Source of the DNA: Halomontanus rarus
GTDB lineage: Archaea > Halobacteriota > Halobacteria > Halobacteriales > Natrialbaceae
Length of the DNA stretch: 64,000 nucleotides
Assembly: GCF_029338335.1 (NCBI RefSeq)
Contig: NZ_CP119797.1
Direction: 5' to 3' (one strand)
Numbering within the stretch: the first letter of the stretch is position 1; every line of letters starts with the position of its first letter. The position numbers were made by a program, and so were the translations under genes. The notes beneath the pieces were generated by a model that saw only the letters and a list, made by a program, of their open reading frames with translations, was not told the origin of the DNA and made no database searches. This document shows positions 50,907 to 59,702 of this stretch, piece after piece.

Positions 50907-52088
50907 ATGGCCGGCGAAGCGCCAACCGGTACTCCGTCGCCGTCGACCTCCCGTCGCGAACACTGGCTCGAGCGGTTCGACGGCTCGCTGTTCACGCTCT
51001 GTCTGGGAAGCGTGCTGGTCGTCGTCGCCGGCGCGCTCGTGCAGGTGAGTTTCGGCGCGTATTCGATGTCCATCTTCAAGGCGTGGCGAGCCGTGTTCAA
51101 CCCTGATGCGATCTTCGACATCCGGGTGTGGGAGGTGTTCCTGCTCGGGGGGCAGCTGAACACCGACGTTCTGCTGAATCCGTTGACGTGGGACTCGCTG
51201 ATCCTCGAGGCGGAACTCCCCGAGATGAACAGGCGCAGTCTCATCGTCTGGAACATCCGCCTTCCGCGCGTGTTCGTCGGCATTCTCGTCGGGATGAACC
51301 TCGCGGTCTCCGGCGCGATCTTCCAGGCGGTTACCCGGAACGAACTGGCGAGCCCGTTCATCCTCGGCGTCTCCTCGGGGGCGGGGCTGCTGATCCTGCT
51401 CACGCTCGTCGTGTTTTCGGGACTGTCCGCGTTCCTGCCGATCATCGCCTCCGTCGGCGGTGCGGGTGCGTTTCTCATCGTCTACGCGATCGCGTGGAAG
51501 AACGGCACCTCGCCCGTTCGGCTCGTGCTGGCAGGAGTCATCGTCGGGACCGTCTTCAGCTCGCTGCAGACGGCGCTGTTCTTCTTCGCCGAGGACATCG
51601 GCGTCGTCCAGTCGGCGATCGCGTGGACGACCGGGTCGCTGACCGGGACCGACTGGGAACAGGTCCGAATGGCGCTCCCGTGGACCGTCGTGGCGATGTT
51701 GCTCGCGCTGATCAGTTCCCGCCAGTTGAACGTGCTCTTGCTCGGGGAGAAGACGGCGAACTCGCTCGGAATGAACGTCGAGAAGGTCCGGTTCGCGCTC
51801 TCGGGCGTGGCCGTTCTCGCGGCCGCCGCGAGCATCGCCGTCGCGGGTATCGTCGGCTTCGTCGGACTGATCGTCCCGCACATGGTCCGCAACACCGTCG
51901 GTAGCGATTACAGGAAGCTCATCGTCGGCTGTCTGTTCGCCGGCCCGGCGCTGATGGTCGCCGCCGACGTCGGCGCGCGCCTCGCGTTGAACCCAGTGCA
52001 GATTCCGGTCGGAATCGTGACCGGACTCGTCGGCGGGCCGTACTTCCTCTACCTGATGCGCAAGAGACAGGACATGGGAGAGATCTGA
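50907..52088 (+). CDS. FecCD-family iron-siderophore ABC transporter permease
   Basis: 393 residues. About ten hydrophobic helices are visible. FecCD signatures are IRLPRVFVGILVGMNLAVSG, AIFQAVTRNELASPFILGVS, LLLGEKTANSLGMNVEKVRF and GIVGFVGLIVPHMVRNTVGS (the EAA-like coupling region). It is third in the cassette 2 operon (lipoprotein, flavoprotein, permease). The protein homodimerises in the membrane to import ferric siderophore or a corrinoid. The cognate ATPase, usually adjacent, is not in the window, so it must be shared or encoded elsewhere. Confidence 0.92.
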   Translation: MAGEAPTGTPSPSTSRREHWLERFDGSLFTLCLGSVLVVVAGALVQVSFGAYSMSIFKAWRAVFNPDAIFDIRVWEVFLLGGQLNTDVLLNPLTWDSLILEAELPEMNRRSLIVWNIRLPRVFVGILVGMNLAVSGAIFQAVTRNELASPFILGVSSGAGLLILLTLVVFSGLSAFLPIIASVGGAGAFLIVYAIAWKNGTSPVRLVLAGVIVGTVFSSLQTALFFFAEDIGVVQSAIAWTTGSLTGTDWEQVRMALPWTVVAMLLALISSRQLNVLLLGEKTANSLGMNVEKVRFALSGVAVLAAAASIAVAGIVGFVGLIVPHMVRNTVGSDYRKLIVGCLFAGPALMVAADVGARLALNPVQIPVGIVTGLVGGPYFLYLMRKRQDMGEI

Positions 52089-52140
52089 CGGGCAAGCGAA
52101 CGCGCGTCCTTCGGCTGGAGATCGGAACCGTCCGGAATCT

Positions 52141-52190
52141 TTAGGTTGGCCTAAAAATCGAAGCAGTTATGTCTTTTTAGGCGAGCCTAA
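52141..52190 (+). promoter_or_regulatory. Iron-regulated promoter with two TTAGG-N4-CCTAA boxes, cassette 3
   Basis: Boxes lie at 52141-52154 and 52177-52190, 36 bases start to start, with AATCGAA at 52156-52162, a TATA-like agttatgtct, and the ATG 6 bases after the second box. Confidence 0.85.
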
Positions 52191-52195
52191 AAATA

Positions 52196-53431
52196 ATGTC
52201 GAGAGATGACACGAGACTCGAGGGACCGACGCGGCGGGACTACGTGACCTATGGCGGGACCATCGTCGGCGGCGGCTTGCTCGCCGGCTGTACGGCCGAC
52301 GGGGATTCGGAGGCGGCACCCACACCTACATCCACACCGACGGAAGAGGAGACCACGACCGAGACGGAGACGTCGGCGGACACGTCGTATTCGGTGACGA
52401 TGTCGCCCGCCGGCGAGGTCGCCTTCGAGCAGCCCCCGGAGAACGTCCTCACGATTCTCCCCCACCACGCGGACATGGCGGTCGCCGCCGGCCACGGCGA
52501 CGCGATCTCCTCGATGCTGTACAACCCGGAGTACAACGACACGATCTGGAACAAGTTCCTCACACGTCTCCCCGGCGTCTCCGTGGACTGGGCCGACCTG
52601 GAGGGGACGTGGAACCCGAGCAAGGAACTGCTCTACGAACTCGAGAGCGACCTCCACCTCGCGGATCCCGCCTACATGACGACGATGCAGGCATGGAGTA
52701 CCGACGACGTCGAAGAGATCCGCGAGAACGTCGCCCCGTGGTTCGGGAACACGTTCAGTAACGCACACAAGGAGCCGCCTTCGGAGTGGGCCGACGGGTA
52801 CGAGTACTACACGCTCTGGGAGATCTTCGAGAAGGTCGCACGGGTGTTTCGGGCGGAGGCCCGCTACGAGGCGCTCGCCGACGTCCGTGCCGAGGTACTC
52901 GCCTCCATCGAAGCGAATCTCCCGCCCGAAGACGAGCGGCCGACCGCGGCGATGGTCATCCTCGTCGACTCCGAGGACAGCATGTACGTGTACGCGTTGA
53001 ACGGTCCCGGCTTCCTGACGGCCCACACTCGACCGCTCGGCGCGACGGACGTCTTCGCCGACGTTCGAACCGAGTCGACGGTCGATTTCGAGGCGCTCAT
53101 CGAGGCCGACCCCGACGTCATCCTCTGTCTCGCCGGAATGTCCGAGTTCAGGCACGTGACGAAGACGCGAGACCGACTCGCGGACGACCCGACGACCCAG
53201 TCGCTGTCGGCCGTGCAAAACGGCCGCATCCACACGCAGGGTGGGCGCAATCAGGGGCCACTGATGAACCTCTTCCAGCTCGAGATGACGGCGAAACAGC
53301 TCTATCCCGACGTTTTCGGAGAGTGGCCGACCTACACCGACGGACCGTATCCCGAGATTCCGGCGGACGAACAGCTGTTCGACCGGCAGCGAGTGGCCGA
53401 CATCGTCAACGGCGAGAGCCGATCGGCGTAA
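52196..53431 (+). CDS. Iron-siderophore ABC transporter substrate-binding lipoprotein, paralogue 3
   Basis: 411 residues. The start is fixed by the iron box 6 bases upstream. The Tat/lipobox N-terminus is TRRDYVTYGGTIVGGGLLAGC, followed by a Thr/Pro/Glu linker. The binding fold has HADMAVAAGHGDAISSMLYN, SKELLYELESDLHLADPAYM, STVDFEALIEADPDVILCL and the ending LFDRQRVADIVNGE. Unlike the other two paralogues it has no flavoprotein gene behind it; the next gene is on the opposite strand. It probably delivers a ferric siderophore to the same permease or to one outside the window. Confidence 0.88.
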   Translation: MSRDDTRLEGPTRRDYVTYGGTIVGGGLLAGCTADGDSEAAPTPTSTPTEEETTTETETSADTSYSVTMSPAGEVAFEQPPENVLTILPHHADMAVAAGHGDAISSMLYNPEYNDTIWNKFLTRLPGVSVDWADLEGTWNPSKELLYELESDLHLADPAYMTTMQAWSTDDVEEIRENVAPWFGNTFSNAHKEPPSEWADGYEYYTLWEIFEKVARVFRAEARYEALADVRAEVLASIEANLPPEDERPTAAMVILVDSEDSMYVYALNGPGFLTAHTRPLGATDVFADVRTESTVDFEALIEADPDVILCLAGMSEFRHVTKTRDRLADDPTTQSLSAVQNGRIHTQGGRNQGPLMNLFQLEMTAKQLYPDVFGEWPTYTDGPYPEIPADEQLFDRQRVADIVNGESRSA

Positions 53432-53663
53432 CGGGGAAGATTCGACGGCCGGGATTTCGGTATTCGGGGTCGAACCAGTACGGTCTCGGCTGCAGGTCTG
53501 TCGGGCGCGGGGACGATCGGCTTCGACGACACCGACATCGACGGCCGTCCACGACCGACGTCACGAGCGTTCTCCCGGATTCTATCGGCAATCGACGGTG
53601 GACACCGATCGCACACCCATCTCACGACCGGGACAGTCGTGAGCAGTGGCGACCGGAGAGCGG

Positions 53664-54683
53664 TCAGCGAAGTTCTCGGACGCCGAACACCGAGACCGAC
53701 ACGCCGCCGATTACGACCGGCATCCAGTAGACCGCCCCGCGGAACACGAGGACGGCCGCGGTGACGGCCGCCGCTTCGATGCCCGTCGTCGGAACGAGTA
53801 ACGCGACGAACGCGGCCTCGATTCCGCCGAGTCCGCCCGGGAGCGGCGTTGCACCCGCCAGATTAGCCAGCGGAACCACGAACACCAGAACGGACAGCGG
53901 AACGCTGTATCCCAGCGCGGCGAACGCCGTCAGGAGTGCTGCCGCCTGAAAGAGCCAGCCGGTCAACGAGAGTCCGATCGCGGCGGCGAGACGCCGGCGA
54001 TCCGTCGAGATACGCTCGAGGTTCTCGAAAAAATGGCCCAGTCGGTCCGCGAGGTCCGCCTCGAGCGTGGCGGGGTCGAAGCGGTCGAGTCCGAGTCGGG
54101 CGATGCGAGGCGCGACACTGGCGGGGAGGCGTTCGACGAGCGTCTCGCGCGAGCGCCAGACGAGGACGACGAGGAGGACGACTCCGACGCTCAACGCGAC
54201 CGCGGAACCGACGGCCGTCTCGAGGCGCTCGCCCACGGCGGCGGTGGTCGCGTAGTAGCCGACGCCGACGAAGACGAGCGAGAGCGACGGGACGACGTTG
54301 AGGACGTCGACGGTCGCGATGCCGGCGAGCCCGGTTTCGTAGCGGGACTCGGAGACGTTCGAGATGAACAGCGCGGCGACCGGTTCGCCCCCGGCCTGAC
54401 CGAACGGGGTGACGCTGTTGGCGAAGACGGCGCCGGCGTAGACGAAGAATGCCTTCCCGAGCGGCACGCCGACGCCGAGGGTCGCGAGGACGGTCCGGAG
54501 CATCAGGCTCCAGGCGGCGAGCCAGCAAAGCGCGAGCGCGAACGTGAGGACGACCAGCGACGGATCTGCGGACAGGAGCGAGTCGAGGACGCGATCCGCA
54601 CCGACGGCGACGAACAGGAGGGCGAAGACTGCGATCGTCCCGAACGCACCGATGAGAACGGCACGCCGGTTTCGCTCGTCCAT
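53664..54683 (-). CDS. Lysylphosphatidylglycerol synthase transmembrane/flippase-like protein (UPF0104)
   Basis: 339 residues with about eight hydrophobic helices. Typical UPF0104 features are LRTVLATLGVGVPLGKAFFV, VTPFGQAGGEPVAALFI, LVPLANLAGATPLPGGLGGIE and AALVFRGAVYWMPVVIG-like final helices. Members include bacterial lipid flippase domains and the archaeal AglD-type proteins. In archaea they often lie near glycosyltransferases, as here (divergent from the sulfatase-glycosyltransferase group). It probably moves a lipid or lipid-linked glycan across the membrane. Confidence 0.85.
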   Translation of the reverse strand: MDERNRRAVLIGAFGTIAVFALLFVAVGADRVLDSLLSADPSLVVLTFALALCWLAAWSLMLRTVLATLGVGVPLGKAFFVYAGAVFANSVTPFGQAGGEPVAALFISNVSESRYETGLAGIATVDVLNVVPSLSLVFVGVGYYATTAAVGERLETAVGSAVALSVGVVLLVVLVWRSRETLVERLPASVAPRIARLGLDRFDPATLEADLADRLGHFFENLERISTDRRRLAAAIGLSLTGWLFQAAALLTAFAALGYSVPLSVLVFVVPLANLAGATPLPGGLGGIEAAFVALLVPTTGIEAAAVTAAVLVFRGAVYWMPVVIGGVSVSVFGVRELR

Positions 54684-54905
54684 GCTGAATATGGATCGGT
54701 GTCGAACTTGAAACGTTGGATTCGACTGTCAGGAGACGGGACGACCCGCGGCAGACGCAACCGTCGGAACCGACGCCGACGAAGACGAGCGCTCTCGATT
54801 GGGGAAAACGCCAAACGATACGTGATCGCTACGTTAGAAAAGAAATCGTGAGTGTCCAGACACCAGTAAGCATACGTAGGTCGACTCGAAAGGACCACCT
54901 AAGCA

Positions 54906-55766
54906 ATGGAAGACCAGCACTTCCTCGAGTCGCAGTGGGACTACTGTCTGGTGCTGGATGCGTGCCGGTACGACGTGTTCAGCGAGGTGTACGACGACTA
55001 CCTCGACGGGACGCTGGAAAAGCGTCGGAGCGTCGGGTCGTCGACGCCGGAGTGGGCCTCTCGGACGTTCACCGAAGAACACGACATCGCGTACTTCTCG
55101 GGGAACCCGTTCATCAACGATCTAGGAATTCCGCTGAACGAACTCCAGTGGGGTGCCAGTTGCGACTACGAGTGGACGGCCGCCGACCACATCACCGACG
55201 TCTTCGACGTCTGGAAGACCGGCTGGGACGACGACCTCGGGACAGTCCCCCCCGAGAGCCTCGGGGAGGCGTTCCGGGCCAACCAGGAGGCCGTCGAGCG
55301 GGCCGACCGGACGGTCCTCCACTACATGCAACCACACGCGCCCTACCTCTCCCGCGGAAAGGGGCAGAAACTCAAGCAGATTCAGAAGGGCATTCGGAGA
55401 CAGGAGGAAGCCGACACGGCGGCCGACGGTGGGTCCAGCGTGCTCTCGTCGGTCGGCGACACGATCCGCCCGAAAGTAGAGCAGACGCTCGAAGGAAGTG
55501 AACTCGCACAGAAAGCGGGGCTCTGGCTCGAGCTGGACCCGGCCGACCTCGTCAAGAACGGCACCAGAGAGGCTGCCCTCGAACTGTACGAAGAGAACCT
55601 TCGAATCGCACTCGAGTCCGTCGCCGACCTGATTCCGGAACTGGACGGCCGGGTCGTCGTGACCGCCGACCACGGAGAAGCCTTCGGCGAGGAGGGCGTC
55701 TGGGAACACCACATCGAGACACACATCCCGCCGCTCGTGGAGGTCCCATGGCTCGAAGTCGAGTAG
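54906..55766 (+). CDS. Sulfatase/alkaline-phosphatase-fold hydrolase
   Basis: 286 residues. The N-terminal LVLDACRYDVFSEVYDDYL with metal Asp and the downstream VVVTADHGEAFGEEGVWEHH with Asp and His ligands are hallmarks of the sulfatase/LTA-synthase superfamily as seen in archaeal proteins. TVLHYMQPHAPYLSRGKGQK is the usual middle motif. There is no signal peptide or membrane segment. It is shorter than true arylsulfatases and the formylglycine CxPxR motif is not visible. It is followed by two glycosyltransferase genes, so a role in polysaccharide or glycolipid modification is likely. Confidence 0.82.
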   Translation: MEDQHFLESQWDYCLVLDACRYDVFSEVYDDYLDGTLEKRRSVGSSTPEWASRTFTEEHDIAYFSGNPFINDLGIPLNELQWGASCDYEWTAADHITDVFDVWKTGWDDDLGTVPPESLGEAFRANQEAVERADRTVLHYMQPHAPYLSRGKGQKLKQIQKGIRRQEEADTAADGGSSVLSSVGDTIRPKVEQTLEGSELAQKAGLWLELDPADLVKNGTREAALELYEENLRIALESVADLIPELDGRVVVTADHGEAFGEEGVWEHHIETHIPPLVEVPWLEVE

Positions 55767-55871
55767 CGTCGGAGACGGACGGAGCCGTCGTCTCCGACCG
55801 AACACAGTGATCGCCGATTCCGGCGGCGCGGTCTCGACCGTCCGAGAGACGACAACAACGAGGAGTCAGCA

Positions 55872-56909
55872 ATGAAGATCAGCCACTACTTCGAACTCGA
55901 GGAGCAAGTCACCGGCGGCATCCACGAGTCGGTCCACCACCAGCGGAAGATACTGGACCAGTTGGATCTGCGGTACACGACCGAGCCGACCCTGGACGCG
56001 GACGTCTTCCACTGTAACCTCATGGGGCCGCGTTCGGTCTGGTACGCAAAGCGAGCCAGATCGCGAGGCATCCCCGTCGTCACGCACACCCACGTCACCG
56101 CCGAAGACTTCGGGGACAGCTTCCGCTTTACCAACGCCCTCGCCAAACCGTTGAAGCCGTACCTCGAGTGGGCCTACGGGCTGGCCGACGCGCTGGTCTG
56201 TCCGTCGACGTACAACCGGCGGCTGATCGAGAGCTACACGGACACCGACGCGACGACGACCGTCATTTCGAACGGCGTCGACCGCGAGAAACTCGCGGGG
56301 TTCGAGTCGCTCGCGGCGGAGTACCGCGAACGCTACGACCTCGAGCCGCCCGTGGTCTTTCTCGTCGGTCACGTTATCAAGCGCAAAGGGCTCGAGACGT
56401 TCGTCGAGTTAGCCCGTCGGCGACCCGACATCGACTTCGCGTGGTTCGGTCCGCTCGACCTCTCGCTGAAGGGGCGAGAGACGACGCGTCTGATCGAGGA
56501 GTCGCCCGAAAACTGTACGTTCACCGGCTACATCGACGACATACGCGGCGCGTACGCGGCGGGAGATATCTTCTGTTTTCCGACTTACGAGGAGAACGAA
56601 GGGATCGCGCTACTGGAAGCGATGACCGCGGGCAAACCGGTCCTCGTCCGCGATATCGAGACGTTCTCGTGGCTCGAGGACGGCGAGGACTGTCTGAAGG
56701 TGGCGACGTCGGGGGCGGAGGTGGAGGTGGAGGGCGAGTCGGAGTCGAAGTCGAAGTCGGACATCGACGCGTTCGAAGAGGCCCTCGAGCGGCTCACGGA
56801 CCCCGATCTTCGGCGTCGTCTCGGATCGAACGCGGCTCGACGAAGCGAGCAGTTCTCGCTCGATGCGGTCGCGAACCGATACCAGTCGCTGTACGAGGAG
56901 GTGGCCTGA
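55872..56909 (+). CDS. Glycosyltransferase, GT4 type (first of a pair)
   Basis: 345 residues with a strong Shine-Dalgarno (AGGAG, 55861-55865) before the ATG. The GT-B fold shows VVTHTHVTAEDFGDSF, LVCPSTYNRRLIESY, TTVISNGVDREKL, VVFLVGHVIKRKGLETFVEL and the C-terminal FCFPTYEENEGIALLEAMTA, with the E-x7-E-like motif of GT4 enzymes. A Glu/Ser/Lys repeat around residues 284-294 (SESKSKSDID) comes from a GAGTCG/AAGTCG tract. It is followed directly by a second GT4 gene. Confidence 0.88.
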   Translation: MKISHYFELEEQVTGGIHESVHHQRKILDQLDLRYTTEPTLDADVFHCNLMGPRSVWYAKRARSRGIPVVTHTHVTAEDFGDSFRFTNALAKPLKPYLEWAYGLADALVCPSTYNRRLIESYTDTDATTTVISNGVDREKLAGFESLAAEYRERYDLEPPVVFLVGHVIKRKGLETFVELARRRPDIDFAWFGPLDLSLKGRETTRLIEESPENCTFTGYIDDIRGAYAAGDIFCFPTYEENEGIALLEAMTAGKPVLVRDIETFSWLEDGEDCLKVATSGAEVEVEGESESKSKSDIDAFEEALERLTDPDLRRRLGSNAARRSEQFSLDAVANRYQSLYEEVA

Positions 56910-58016
56910 ATGAAGATCGGATTCTTTACTGACAGTTACTTTCCCGAGATCGACGGCGTAACGTACACGATCGAACTCTGGCGGGCGGAGTTAGAACGGA
57001 AGGGCCACGAGGTCTACGTCGTCTACCCGGACGGCGACTACGAACCCGACGAGCGCGAGATTCCGGTCAAATCGATGCCGAATCCGTTCTACGCCGGCTA
57101 CCGGGTCCCCCTGTTCAGGCGGCCATCGACGCTCCCCGACCTCGACGTCGTCCACTGTCACGGCCCCGCACCGATCGGCATGCTGGGCCGGTACTACGCC
57201 TGGAAACACGACCTTCCGGCGGTCTACACCCATCACACGCCGCTCGAGGAGTACTTCCACCAGAGCGTCAAGGTCGGTGCGGTCGCGGCCGTCCTCTCGA
57301 AGCTGTACGTTCCCACGGAGAACGCGTTCCTCCGGAGTTTCGACGTCGTGACCGCCTCGACCGAGCGGATCGACCGCAGCGTCGAACACGTTCCGCTCCC
57401 GGTCGGAATCGACATGGAGTTCTTCCAGCCGACCGACGAGAACTGGTACCCCGAGCAAACGGTAATCGGGTACAGCGGCCGGCTCAGTATGGAGAAAAAC
57501 GTCGACGAAATTCTGCGAGTCGCCGAGGAGTTACCCGACTACGAATTCCTCGTCGTCGGTGAAGGGCCTCGCCGCGGCTCCCTCGAGCGGAACGCCCCGG
57601 ACAACGTCCGGATTCGGGACTTCCTTCCCCGCGAGGAGTTGCCCGCCCTCTACTCGTCGATCGACGTATTCGTGACCGCATCGACGGGAGACACGCTCGG
57701 ACTGTCCACGCTCGAGGCCAACGCCTGTGGCACGCCCGTCGTCGCGGCGGACGTGGCGCCGTTCGACCGAACGATCGACGCCGACAACGGCCACCGGTTC
57801 GAGTACGGCGACCTCGAGGCGATGGCCAGCGCGATCGAGACGTGTCTGCGGACGGACCACGACACGAGGGCGGCCGTCGAAGAGTACGACGTTCATCGGA
57901 CGCTCGACCACCTCGAATACCTGTATCACACCGCACAGACGTCGACGACCGAGACGTCGACGGCCGCCGACGACGGGTGGGGCCTCTCGGAGGAATCGCA
58001 GGGATCTCTCAAGTGA
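56910..58016 (+). CDS. Glycosyltransferase, GT4 type (second of a pair)
   Basis: 368 residues. The start directly follows the previous stop, with GAGGAGGTG just upstream as ribosome binding site inside the first gene. MKIGFFTDSYFPEIDGVTYT, VVHCHGPAPIGMLGRYYA, PAVYTHHTPLEEYFHQ, PLPVGIDMEFFQP, IGYSGRLSMEKNVDEILRVA and VFVTASTGDTLGLSTLEANA are those of phosphatidylinositol-mannosyltransferase/diglucosyl-diacylglycerol-like enzymes. It presumably adds a sugar to a lipid or glycan. Both GT genes lie with a sulfatase-fold gene and a flippase-like gene. Confidence 0.9.
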   Translation: MKIGFFTDSYFPEIDGVTYTIELWRAELERKGHEVYVVYPDGDYEPDEREIPVKSMPNPFYAGYRVPLFRRPSTLPDLDVVHCHGPAPIGMLGRYYAWKHDLPAVYTHHTPLEEYFHQSVKVGAVAAVLSKLYVPTENAFLRSFDVVTASTERIDRSVEHVPLPVGIDMEFFQPTDENWYPEQTVIGYSGRLSMEKNVDEILRVAEELPDYEFLVVGEGPRRGSLERNAPDNVRIRDFLPREELPALYSSIDVFVTASTGDTLGLSTLEANACGTPVVAADVAPFDRTIDADNGHRFEYGDLEAMASAIETCLRTDHDTRAAVEEYDVHRTLDHLEYLYHTAQTSTTETSTAADDGWGLSEESQGSLK

Positions 58017-58040
58017 GTCTTCGACGCCGTCTCACCGTCC

Positions 58041-58898
58041 TCACGGTCCGGCGGAACGGTTCGTCGTCAGAACGGGTACCGACGCGGTTCGGAGTACCCG
58101 TTCGGTAATACTACCCAGCAGGTGCTGATCGAGGCCGTTTCTGCCGTGGGTCCCCATCACCACGAGATCGATCCCCGCCGCGCCGGCGTAGGACGTGATC
58201 TCCCGCGGGACCGAGCCCGACTCGACGGCGGTCACGACGTCGTCGACACCGGCGTCTCTCGCCGTCGAGTCGGCGTCTTCGAGGAGTTCGTTCGCCCGGG
58301 TTTCCCGTTCGGTTCGACCGCCGATCGCGCCGAGGATCGAGTCCTCGAGGACGGTCAGAAGATGGAGCGTCGCGTCGTGACGGGTCGCCACTTCCGCACC
58401 CATCCCTACGGCGGCCGTCGCGTGGTCGCTTCCGTCGGTCGGGACGAGAACTGACCGATACGGATAGGTCGGTTCGTCGGCCCCAGGAACCGTGAGAACC
58501 GGCATCGGGGCCGTGTTGACGACACGTTCTGCGACGCTTCCGAGCAGGTATCGCTCGAGGCCGTCTCGCCCGTGCGTTCCCATCACCACGAGATCGACCT
58601 CGCGCGTCGCGGCGTACTCGACGATCGCTTCGTGTGGAATCCCCTGCACGACGTCCGTGGTGACGGTCACGTCGTACGCTGCGGCTCGCTCGCGGGCGTC
58701 GGAGACAATCTCCTCACCCTCCTGCTCGAGCACGTCGACGACGTTAGCGCCGACTCGAGTCTGGCTGGGTTCGTTCGTGTCCGCGACGTAGAGCAGGGAG
58801 ACGGTCGTATTCCGGTCGGCGGCTATCTCGAGGGCGTGATCCAGCGCCGCCGTCGCGAGGTCGCCTCCGTCGACGGGGACGAGGATGTGGTCGTACAT
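58041..58898 (-). CDS. Universal stress protein with two UspA domains
   Basis: 285 residues made of two tandem UspA domains (about 1-140 and 145-285), each with the start pattern ILVPVDGGDLATAALDHAL or VLVPTDGSDHATAAVGMG and the ATP-binding ending VVMGTHGRDGLERYLLGSVA or VVMGTHGRNGLDQHLLGSIT (the G-2x-G-9x-G(S/T) motif). This two-domain form folds as an internal dimer. It converges on the glycosyltransferase pair. A stress-related nucleotide-sensing role is inferred from the family. Confidence 0.9.
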   Translation of the reverse strand: MYDHILVPVDGGDLATAALDHALEIAADRNTTVSLLYVADTNEPSQTRVGANVVDVLEQEGEEIVSDARERAAAYDVTVTTDVVQGIPHEAIVEYAATREVDLVVMGTHGRDGLERYLLGSVAERVVNTAPMPVLTVPGADEPTYPYRSVLVPTDGSDHATAAVGMGAEVATRHDATLHLLTVLEDSILGAIGGRTERETRANELLEDADSTARDAGVDDVVTAVESGSVPREITSYAGAAGIDLVVMGTHGRNGLDQHLLGSITERVLRTASVPVLTTNRSAGP

Positions 58899-59063
58899 GA
58901 CTGTCGTCAGCTACGTTCCGGATCGGCTTACGTTTGTGGACCGAACGGGACGACGATCGGCGGACTTCTGCGGACGAGCCGTCGAACGGGCTCGCGGGCG
59001 TCGCAGTGTCAGGGTCAACGCTTATCATCGTCTCCGTAATCCGATAGGACGGACTGATTCATC

Positions 59064-59702
59064 GTGAACGCGCGCTTCTCTTTCGTCCGGCGAACGATCG
59101 GGTTCGACGTTCGGGGAGTGAACCGTCTCTTACAGATAGGGATCGTCGCGGCGCTGGTGGCGGGGATTCGGCGACGCGATCCGAGTGTCGTCGTCAACGG
59201 CAGTCTCTCGCTGACGTTCGTCACGCTCCCGAGGAATCTGGAACGGCGATACGACGTGAGCTTCCGCCCGTGGCAACGAGTGTGGATTTCGACGGCGGCA
59301 CTGGTACACACGCTCGGAATGCTCGGACCGTACGACCGCGTCTGGTGGTGGGACCACCTCGCGCACACCCTCTCGGGGGTCGTGGTCGCCGGCGCTGCGG
59401 ACGTGGTTTACCGAACCGGTCTCGTCGAGCGGTCCCCGCTTCCGGGCCACTCCCGGCCGGCGTTCATCGTCGGAATCACGTTCGGATTCGGCGCCCTCTG
59501 GGAACTGCTCGAGTACCTCGTCCACGCCCTCGGAGACCGGATCGGCTTCGAACCGCTGCTCGTCCACTACGGTCGCCTCGACACGGTCGGAGACCTCGTC
59601 TTCGACCTCCTCGGAGCGGGACTCGTCGTTCTGTTCGGTCGACAGGCGCTCTCGAACGTCGTCGAGTCGAACGCGGACGAATCCCATCGGGTTACGTCGT
59701 AG
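59064..59702 (+). CDS. Membrane protein, DUF2238/YjdF-like
   Basis: 212 residues with a GTG start. About five to six hydrophobic segments are visible. The motif WWDHLAHTLSGVVVAG, followed by FGFGALWELLEYLVHALGDR and DTVGDLVFDLLGAGLVVLFG, is typical of the YjdF/DUF2238 membrane family of unknown function: conserved His/Asp residues in one helix, a Glu pair in another, then D-x-x-x-D. It is divergent from the UspA gene. No operon partner. Confidence 0.8.
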   Translation: MNARFSFVRRTIGFDVRGVNRLLQIGIVAALVAGIRRRDPSVVVNGSLSLTFVTLPRNLERRYDVSFRPWQRVWISTAALVHTLGMLGPYDRVWWWDHLAHTLSGVVVAGAADVVYRTGLVERSPLPGHSRPAFIVGITFGFGALWELLEYLVHALGDRIGFEPLLVHYGRLDTVGDLVFDLLGAGLVVLFGRQALSNVVESNADESHRVTS

